This document shows positions 56,979 through 64,000 of a stretch of DNA of 64,000 nucleotides, piece after piece. The translations under genes were made by a program, and so were the position numbers. This DNA comes from Lentinula raphanica (taxonomy: Eukaryota; Basidiomycota; Agaricomycetes; Agaricales; Omphalotaceae): the NCBI GenBank assembly GCA_027919835.1, contig JANVFP010000030.1, positions 248,001 to 312,000 on the forward strand, given 5' to 3'. Under the pieces are notes generated by a model. The model saw only the letters and a list, made by a program, of their open reading frames with translations, did no database searches and was not told the DNA's origin. Each line of letters opens with the position of its first letter. Position 1 is the first letter of the stretch.

Positions 56979-58292
56979 CCTCTGCCTTTTGCACTCAGGT
57001 AGGACAGGAAGTTAGAGTTAGCCAACACTGGGCCAAAGCCCATAACATTCAGAGCGGATCATGGAGGGCTACATAATGGTACAGGATAGGTAAGGATGTA
57101 GCTACATACCACTACATATATACAAACAGTGAGAACATACATGATATAAGGGAGAGGAGGGAGGGTGAAGGAAAAAGAGGCAGATCAAGGTTAGATCTAT
57201 ATAGATAAGAGTTAGTACAATGTAGAGGCTTATCAGACATGATCAGAGCGCACTGAGACACCAAAAACCCAAGATCTAACAAAGGAATCAACTCCTAGAG
57301 TGTCTGATCACCTTAGATCTGTCTGGATGTGCTTTGATGTCTGTTCAGTGTCTTGATGGTGAAAAATGCGAAATTTCATACCAGATTCCTGTATCTGAGA
57401 CACCTCTGGAAGGCCTGTAGTCTGTACAGATGGAGGAATGTGCTGGAGAGTGAAATCAGGGCTCAAATAGAGCAAGGGGACATGCAGGCAGCCTCACCCA
57501 GGTCAGAGATGGTGGGGGAAGGAAAGGAAGAATGGGAGATCAAAAACTGATGGGCAAACTCGCTTTTACAGGCCTCTGCTCAGACCTCTGGCACCTGTAA
57601 CAGCCACCATCAGGACCAGATCAACCCCATCATGATATGCCTGATGCATGTGAAGATGGGACCATGTGCAGCTATCAGCTGATGATCCAAGCGCCCCATA
57701 GGCGCTGGGATTGTCCGAAATATGTCCAGAGACCCATGTGATGTGTCTAGGCATGGTCCAGAGTGATCTAGAGACTCTGGGAGTGAAATAATACTCAAGT
57801 CCGCTTTTTGTGTTTTGAGTGTGCAACTCGAAATGACGATTACGGGAGAACCAGTGAACCAAATGCCTTCAAATTTGTTCTCATCCCGAAGAGGACATGG
57901 AGCTGCACATTTTCACTTAAGACACCTAAGGGATCCATCCAGAACTGCGTGGTGTAGAGCGGAATGTAAATCAAAAGCTCTATCAGAGGATTCTGAGCAC
58001 TTTGGTGAAAAAGTGTGCATAACTCCACACAGACTGGGTATCATTACTAGGTCATAGTGGACAACTTGTAGGGGCAATAGAGCTCTGTATGCGTGCACAG
58101 TATAGTGGCAAGAGCTCTTGAGGGTAGCCAGCAATTAAGTGTATTCATGTACACATTAGGTATGATGAAGGTGAAGACCTTCATGTACATACCTGTTGTG
58201 ATGAATAGTGCACTATAATTGCTGGGAGATGATCTGTTGTTTGCAGAGGCCTGCAGAAAGGCTCCCTACCCTTGGAATCCGCCTTCATGTTG
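56979..58292 (+). repeat. Ngaro terminal repeat R2 (A2-B2 of element b)
   Basis: 1314 bp, from 'cctctgccttttgcactcag' to 'gccttcatgttga'. Read with element b (minus strand) it is the outer end of the 3' split repeat. It also truncates RT of element a. Confidence 0.75.
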
Positions 58293-58293
58293 A

Positions 58294-58385
58294 CCTCTGC
58301 CTTTTGCACTCAGGTGGGACAGGAAGTAAGAGTTAGCCAACACTGGGCCAAAGCCCATAACATTCAGAGCGGATCATGGAGGGCT
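58294..58385 (+). repeat. Partial terminal repeat (B1 of element b), 92 bp
   Basis: Repeats the first 92 bp of R2 ('cctctgccttttgcactcag' to 'ggatcatggagggct') directly after R2. In the orientation of element b the order is recombinase, B1, A2-B2, the arrangement of split direct repeats in PAT/Ngaro elements. Confidence 0.75.
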
Positions 58386-58504
58386 ATAATTGCTATGAGA
58401 TGTTGTTGAGGGGTGGATGGTGGTGAAAGAAAATGTGAATGAGACGCGAGGTAAATGGTTGTATATCAGATTGGATGGTGTTACAATAATACTATTGTAC
58501 AGTG

Positions 58505-59512
58505 TCAAGATCTTTGGGCTTGTTTGAGTGAAGCTAGTTGTAGTTCTGCCCTTACTGTAGGATTGTCTCTGATATATATTTTCCAAGCTGTAGAAGACCA
58601 ACGTCCCAAGGCCATTATCACAGATTCTGAAAGACCAAGTCTGGCATAGAAGGTTGCACCACCAGCTCTGAGTGAATGTCCACCAAACTCCCTACCAACA
58701 TAAGCAAAGAACCTGGATTCAAACCAGGATCTAGAGGGGAGTGTTCCATCTTCACAGAGGAACAATGCAGGCCTGGCTCCATGTAGTTTGTCTCTGATAG
58801 TACAGTATTCCTTTAGTAGAGACACAGGACTGGCCACTGCTTGATGACTTTGGAGAATATCTGTTCCATGGTAAAAAGGATCACTCTTGTGATAAGGCAA
58901 GTGGTAACCAGCTCTGCCATTCTCAAACTTGAGAGAGGCCCGCTTGATCACCTTACGCCAGTCACGCAGAGCTTGCTGATTAGGAACAGTAAGTTCACCA
59001 ATGCGGTCGCAGCCATAGAAGCCACAGCTCATGAGAGTTGCAAACAGAAGATCATCATAAGAGAGATGACGAGAGTCATAAAAGAGTTGGATATGAGATA
59101 TTTGAAGAGGAGGCTTCCTCTTGACTGGGTCAGCTCTAACTTTCTTGGATCCTCTGATTGTAGCTTGAACCAGAGGATGAGCACGAGACTCATCAAAGTG
59201 AGGATAGAGTTGTTTGAGAAAGTGACGAGCACCAGAGAGATATTTGGGTCCAGAAGCAATGTGTCTGGATGTATAGGCAATGTATCTGGAGAGTGTGGAT
59301 GGAGTAGGATCCAGATCAAGTTTGTGTGATGTGCAGAAGTGGATGTAATCCCTGGCACCTGTATTATAGTTCTGTTTGGTAGACTTTTCAATGGCATGGG
59401 CTTGAAGGAATAACACCAAGTCATCTAACTTGTGCAAGTCCATTGGAGGGTGAGCAGAGTGCCCTTGTCTCTTCCTCTGCTCACCCATGGCCTCTAAAAG
59501 GACTCTCTCCAT
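58505..59512 (-). CDS. Tyrosine recombinase of Ngaro element b
   Basis: Intact 335-codon frame. It would integrate circular retrotransposon DNA by strand exchange in place of a DDE integrase. An N-terminal SAM-like core-binding region (KSTKQNYNTGARDYIHFC, residues 43-60) is followed by the catalytic domain with Arg170 (CDRIGEL), Lys209 (YHKSDPF), His279-x-x-Arg282 (GGHSLRAGGATF), Trp305 (LGRWSS) and nucleophile Tyr313 (WKIYIRDNP). All catalytic residues appear present. The start codon overlaps the end of the RT frame by 19 nt, so expression may use reinitiation or frameshifting. Confidence 0.93.
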   Translation of the reverse strand: MERVLLEAMGEQRKRQGHSAHPPMDLHKLDDLVLFLQAHAIEKSTKQNYNTGARDYIHFCTSHKLDLDPTPSTLSRYIAYTSRHIASGPKYLSGARHFLKQLYPHFDESRAHPLVQATIRGSKKVRADPVKRKPPLQISHIQLFYDSRHLSYDDLLFATLMSCGFYGCDRIGELTVPNQQALRDWRKVIKRASLKFENGRAGYHLPYHKSDPFYHGTDILQSHQAVASPVSLLKEYCTIRDKLHGARPALFLCEDGTLPSRSWFESRFFAYVGREFGGHSLRAGGATFYARLGLSESVIMALGRWSSTAWKIYIRDNPTVRAELQLASLKQAQRS

Positions 59513-61633
59513 CGCGCCGGCAGTAGCTCTCTTGGAGGCTCAAAAGTGCGGACGCGGTAGGAGGGGAACTGGAGCTTGAAGTCATCCAGTAGAAGTCTAG
59601 ATAGAAGGTCTGCCTTGATGTTATCCTTGCCAGGAATGTGACGCACATCAGGAAAAATACCTTGGGTCCAGAGAGCCTAGAGATACCCCCCAAAAGCTTA
59701 GGCTTCCTAGGCTTCCCAGAGATTCTCAAAGATTTCCAAAGATTTTCAAAGCAACTCAAGTAAGCCTGAAGACATAAGGTTGACTTAAAATCATTTCAAG
59801 AACTTGAAACTGCCTGGAATTTTGGGGGTGTCTCCAGGCAACCTGGGCCTAGATAGATTTTTCCTGATGCACTCTGATATCAATACCAGTCTTGAGAACT
59901 ATACCAGCAATAGCCAGCAGGATGGAGTTGTGTGATGATTCTTTGACTGCAAGAGAGCTGAGAACTTGTACAGAATCCAGACTGTCTGAAAAGAAGAGAG
60001 CTCTCTTGGGTGGACTAGGTTTTGAAGCAATATGATGAAGTCCTGATAGAATAGCCATTAGCTCCCTAAAGAAGATGTCTACAATTGGGCTGCCAGGAGT
60101 AGGATGCACTTGATAGCAAAACCCATTACTGGCATAGACAAAGGAGAGGCCAATATTGCTTGCATCAGTCCAACACACAAAATCTGCTTCACTGTCACTC
60201 CATGCTTGGGCATCTACAAATCGTATCCCAATGGCAGACTTGAGCATCTCAGAGAACCAAGTCAGGTCTCTATGCACTTTACCATTGATAGGGATGTGAT
60301 GAAATTGGAGTGTCTTCCCACTCATTTTGCGATACATTTCAGTGAGAGCAGGCCTAGCCCAGGGAAGAACATTGAGTGACCAGTTTAGAGAACCTGTCAG
60401 ATGCTGCCAGTCTCTGAGTGCAGCTTTACGGTTTGGGGATGAGAGGAATGTGTGGATGGCTTCAACAAGTCCATCAATGGATTCTTGAGTCAAAGAAATG
60501 GAACCCTTCATGATGTCTGTCAAGAAGCCAATGATTAACAGCCAGACTCCCCAATCTTGCTTTCTGTCTTCATAGGGGCAGTCAATCATGTCCCAAAAGA
60601 CTAGAAGCTGTACTTGTCTCTTGGGATACTTCTTGCCATGAAAGGTGATTAGATTCCTCTTGAGGTCCCAGCCAAAGAAATCATCCATGTAGACATGTAG
60701 ATTAGGGATTCCTAGCTTTTCAGTCCCAAACCAGCATAGTAGTGCAGATACAGAGCACCAACAGCGAGGAGATGTTCTGGTTCCAAAGACTAATCTCCTG
60801 ACAATATGAAATCTTCCTTCAACAGATACAACTTGACACAGTTGCCAAAGAGGATGAGCAGGGAGATTGAGGAAAGCTTTAGCTACATCACTCTTGAATA
60901 GTACAAGCTCCTCATTAGGGTGCTCCTTGATAACATCATTGAGCACCTGGCCAAAAGTGTGCATGTCATCATATTTGACTTTGGCTTCATCCCTAGGAAT
61001 ACCATCATTAAGACCTGATGCAGTTTGGTCCATGACCACTCTGGCTTTCCCCTTCTGCCAGACTACAAACATAGGGGAAACTTTCATGCCAGGTAAGAGT
61101 ACAAAGTCTTCTGGTAGTGCTTCTGACCACCTCCCAGCAGCTACTTCCTGATCTCTGTGAGCTTTGAGTGCAGCAATGTCCACTTCCTCAGTGACATAGT
61201 TCTCTACTTTCTGCTTGCATTCCTCTTCCCACTCTGCTTCATAGAAAGGCCAGAATCCTTCTCTCAGAGAGCGGATTACAGAAGCAACAAAGGGCTGATT
61301 GGGATGAGTGGATAAGAGGAGTTCCAAGCGATCCACATTGAAGGGAGTTTCAACTTTGATATAACTAGACATAGAGTGCAAAGTGGCAAGAATTTGAGGA
61401 TTGTTCAAAAGATGTTCAGGAGGTGAAGGTAGAGGAGGTGCAGTCATTGTAGATGTGATACTGGGAGGAATAATATTACAAGATGAACTAGAAGAAGACC
61501 ATAGATAACCACGTCTAAAACGTGGATTTGAAGCAGATTGGGCAGAGTCCAGAGTATGCTTTGTACCAGCCAGAGATTTAGGCCCTTGAAGAGCGCTTTC
61601 TACTCTCTCTGCGACGCTTTTGGAGCTGGTCAT
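59494..61633 (-). pseudogene. Ngaro RT-RNase H, split by a CATCAG element
   Basis: From ATG 61633 (overlapping gag). Removing the 226-bp insertion leaves 1914 nt, exactly 638 codons with the stop at 59494-59496. Landmarks: KARVVMDQTASGLND; LFKSDVAKAFLNLPAHPLWQ (RT motif A); VFGTRTSPRCW (motif B); LHVYMDDFFGWD (motif C, about 60690); DWQHLTGSLNW (connection); RNase H with VCWTDASNIGL (first Asp, about 60165), FFRELMAIL (Glu), FSDSLDSVQVL (Asp); then, across the insertion, HIPGKDNIKADLLSRL. Apart from the insertion the frame is open, so inactivation may be recent. Confidence 0.92.
59646..59869. mobile_element. CATCAG-family small element (copy h, 224 bp)
   Basis: Left end CATCAGGAAAAATACC, right end AGATTTTTCCTGATG, CA on both sides (59644-59645, 59870-59871). 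It is the reverse orientation of copies f and g. Removal restores the RT-RNase H frame (GIDIRV-RHIPGKDN). Confidence 0.93.
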
Positions 61634-61669
61634 AGCAGGACTGGTTGTCAATGGCTCTGCGCTGTTCTC

Positions 61670-62794
61670 GACATGAAGGCGGATTCCAAGGGTAGGGAGC
61701 CTTTCTGCAGGCCTCTGCAAACAACAGATCATCTCCCAGCAATTATAGTGCACTATTCATTACAACAGGTATGTACATGAAGGTCTTCACCTTCATCATA
61801 CCTAATGTGTACATGAATACACCTAATTGCTGGCCACCCTCAAGTGCTCTTGCCACTATACTGTGTACGCATACAGAGCTCTATTGCCCCTACAAGTTGT
61901 CCACTATGACCCAGTAATGATACTCACTCTGTCTGGAGTTATGCACACTTTTTCACCAAAGTGCTCAGAATGGTCTGGTTGAGCTTTTGATTTACATTTC
62001 GCTCTACACCATGCAGTTCTGGATGGATCCCTTAGGTGTCTTTAGTGAAAATGTGCGGCTCCATGTCCTCTTTGGGATGAGAACAAATTTGAAGGCATTT
62101 GGTTCACTGGTTCTTCCGCAATCTGCATTTCAAGTTGCATACTCCAAACACAAAAAGCGGACTTGAGTGTTATTTCACTCCCAGAGCCTCTAGATCACTC
62201 TGGACCATGCCTAGACACATCACATGGGTCTCTGGCAATATTTCGGACATTCCCAGCGCTTATGGGGCGCTTGGATCATCAGCTAATAGCTGCACATGGT
62301 CCCATCTTCACATGCATCAGGCATATCATGATGGGGTTGATCTGGTCCTGATGGTGGCTGTTACAGGTGCCAGAGGTCTGAGCAGAGGCCTGTAAAAGCG
62401 AGTTTCATCATCAGTTTTTGATCTCCCATTCTTCCTTTCCTTCCCTCACCATCTCTGACCTGGGTGAGGCTGCCTGCATGTCCCCTTGCTCTATTTGAGC
62501 TCTGATTTCACTATCCAGCACATTCCTCCATCTATACAGACTATAGGCCTTCCAGAGGTGTCTCAGATACAGGAATCTGGTATGAAATTTCGCATTTTTC
62601 ACCATCAAGACACTGAACAGATACCAAAGCACATCCAGACAGATCTAAGGAGATCAGACACTGCAGAAGTTGATTCCTTTGTTAGATCTTGGGTTTTTGG
62701 TGTCTCAGTGCGCTCTGATCATGTCTGATAAGCCCCTACATTGTACTAACTCTTATCTACATAGATCTAACCTTGATCTGCCTGTTTTTCCTTC
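61670..62794 (-). repeat. Ngaro terminal repeat R3 (A1 of element c)
   Basis: About 1.13 kb, complement of R2 without its first 190 bp or so. It ends about 45 bp before the gag start of element c. Corresponds to A1 of a split-repeat element. Confidence 0.75.
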
Positions 62795-62839
62795 ATTCTC
62801 CTGCTCTCCCTGAGCACCATCTTCATCTCAACACTCTGT

Positions 62840-64000
62840 ATGGCTCCCCATCGCTCTGAATCACCAGATCCTCTTGCTATCCATGCTGCTACACCCTCCA
62901 TGTCCAAATCTAGCCAGATCCATGCTGATCAGGCCTCATCTAAGCCCTTCAGACACCTTGATCTTGCTCAAACTCTCCCCAAGTCCTTATCCACCAAGAT
63001 CAGAGCAGATCAGAGTGCTTCTGAGGCCTCTAACTCCCTCAATCCTGCACAAACTCGCCTCAAACCCTTATCTGATCAGATCAGGCCAGATCAGGCCAGA
63101 TCAAAGTTGCTCCCTTCTTCTCAAAAGTCCTCTAGCATGTCCTCTCACTCTCAGATCCCCTCTAGCTCGCTTCCTGGGCGCTCCATGGGCGCTTCTAGCT
63201 CCTCTAAACAGGGTAGAGCTCATGTCCACTTTAGGTCTGTGTCTCCTCATCCCTCTGATGTTCCATCTTCCTCTGCTGCTCCCCACTTGTCACCTCCTCC
63301 CTCCCTTGCTGCCAGGCTCTCTGATGACCCTGAGCAAGCTCTGGAGTTTCAGGCAGTCAGTGAACAAGCCCGGACTTTGCAGGAAGTTGTTGAACAGTTC
63401 AGAAATGAGGAGATCAATGCTATGGAAGCCTTTAGGGCTATTAGAGATATATCATCCAATGATCCTGTGGTATCCCAAGACTATGTGTTTCAGATCATGG
63501 ATATTCAGAGAGACACCAATCAGTTTAAGAGAGACAAACTCAAAGGGAAGGATGCTGCTGTTTCAGCTGATCAGAATGCTGTCTCTCATGAGGATGCTGT
63601 CAATGAGGCTGCTTGGGCTAGCATGCAAGCTCAGATTCAGGACTTGGATGATGAGCAAGCCCAGCTTGACTCTGGTGCTTCTGCTCAAGATCCAGAGCCT
63701 ATTCTACAGGCTGGGAGAGATGCCTTGGCTAGGCTTCTTGCCTCTCCTGTCAAACCTGCTCCTACTGCTTCAATGCTTCCTGCTTCACTCCTTGAGGCTG
63801 CTCCTCACTTGGCCCATCTGTCAGGGCCTACATCTCTTCCTGCTCATGTGCAGAAGACTTGGGAACTTAAGAATCTATTTGCTGCTGAGAGCAATCTGGA
63901 CCCTGTTGTATCACTCTTGGCTGCTCAGCCTTTCTCTGACCCTCTCCCTGTCTCTCTGTTGCGCCTCATTGTCAAGGATCACTTTGTTGACTTTGACAAA
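62840..64000 (+). CDS. Gag of Ngaro element c (runs off the window)
   Basis: An ATG at 62840 (MAPHRSESPDPLAIHAATPS) opens a frame without stops to the end of the window, at least 387 codons. It matches the gag of element a without the 634-bp duplication and covers the Ser/Pro-rich N-terminus, the helical middle and the beginning of the core (VQKTWELKNLFAAESNLDPV). Its 5' neighbour is R3. The Cys/His cluster, RT and recombinase of this copy should lie beyond 64000. The best-preserved gag in the window. Confidence 0.88.
   Translation, partial: MAPHRSESPDPLAIHAATPSMSKSSQIHADQASSKPFRHLDLAQTLPKSLSTKIRADQSASEASNSLNPAQTRLKPLSDQIRPDQARSKLLPSSQKSSSMSSHSQIPSSSLPGRSMGASSSSKQGRAHVHFRSVSPHPSDVPSSSAAPHLSPPPSLAARLSDDPEQALEFQAVSEQARTLQEVVEQFRNEEINAMEAFRAIRDISSNDPVVSQDYVFQIMDIQRDTNQFKRDKLKGKDAAVSADQNAVSHEDAVNEAAWASMQAQIQDLDDEQAQLDSGASAQDPEPILQAGRDALARLLASPVKPAPTASMLPASLLEAAPHLAHLSGPTSLPAHVQKTWELKNLFAAESNLDPVVSLLAAQPFSDPLPVSLLRLIVKDHFVDFDK

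Larger units (their letters stand above)
58294..61669 (-). mobile_element. Ngaro-type retrotransposon b (gag mostly missing)
   Basis: Minus strand: end of gag (61669-61581), RT-RNase H (61633-59494), tyrosine recombinase (59512-58505), about 120 bp of spacer, B1 and then R2. Gag is cut at 61669 and joined directly to terminal repeat R3. Contains a CATCAG element at 59646-59869. RT is of the DIRS group; no methyltransferase domain is seen, which favours Ngaro over DIRS1-like. Confidence 0.85.

Overview
The window is nuclear DNA of a filamentous fungus, most likely a basidiomycete mushroom (Agaricomycetes). The evidence is the genes near the left end with many introns of about 45-110 nt, together with a mobile-element set typical of that group: KDZ and hAT DNA transposons, Copia LTR elements, and Ngaro-type tyrosine-recombinase retrotransposons. 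No tRNA, rRNA, CRISPR array or bacterial-type operon was seen. Exon edges were read by eye from GT...AG sites and reading-frame continuity.

Layout. Positions 1-6.5 kb are a host gene block: MSS1 (mitochondrial tRNA-modification GTPase, minus strand), CNB1 (calcineurin B, plus strand, eight exons), and a conserved-looking serine-rich protein of unknown function (minus strand). From about 6.9 kb onward the window is almost entirely nested mobile DNA. A Copia element (7.0-12.7 kb, TSD AGTAG) sits in a decayed multi-exon gene. Positions 14-18.7 kb hold short repeats, a large non-coding element, an acidic coiled-coil ORF and a chromodomain remnant. Positions 18.7-29.0 kb are a second Copia element (minus strand), split by a 5.76-kb LTR element that has gag but no polymerase; that gag is itself split by a 522-bp TRIM. 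Positions 29.0-44.9 kb hold three copies of large palindromic or composite non-coding elements. Some of these carry telomere-like TTAGGG-type tracts, and one is split by a 3.6-kb hAT transposon. Fragments of unknown genes lie between them. Positions 45.5-49.5 kb are a KDZ transposase gene broken by a 1.3-kb Ngaro terminal repeat. Positions 49.7-64 kb are three pieces of Ngaro-like elements (gag, RT-RNase H, tyrosine recombinase, split direct repeats); one is split by a 4.15-kb fold-back element.

The most unusual item is a dispersed family of small non-coding elements with ends CATCAGGAAAA...TTTTCCTGATG. Eight copies lie in this window. Seven have a 2-bp target duplication of varying sequence (TT, TT, AC, TT, TA, TG, CA), and five insertions can be confirmed by an uninterrupted reading frame or an empty paralogous site. 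A second notable item is the gag-only LTR element, whose promoter region carries six TGACTCA (Gcn4/AP-1-type) sites just upstream of a TATA box. Broken transposon frames repeatedly carry TGA where CGA would fit, consistent with C-to-T decay of methylated repeats.

The host genes keep intact frames and canonical motifs. The mobile elements mostly do not, although several (the gag-only LTR element, the hAT, the Ngaro recombinase) look recent because their ends or frames are well preserved.
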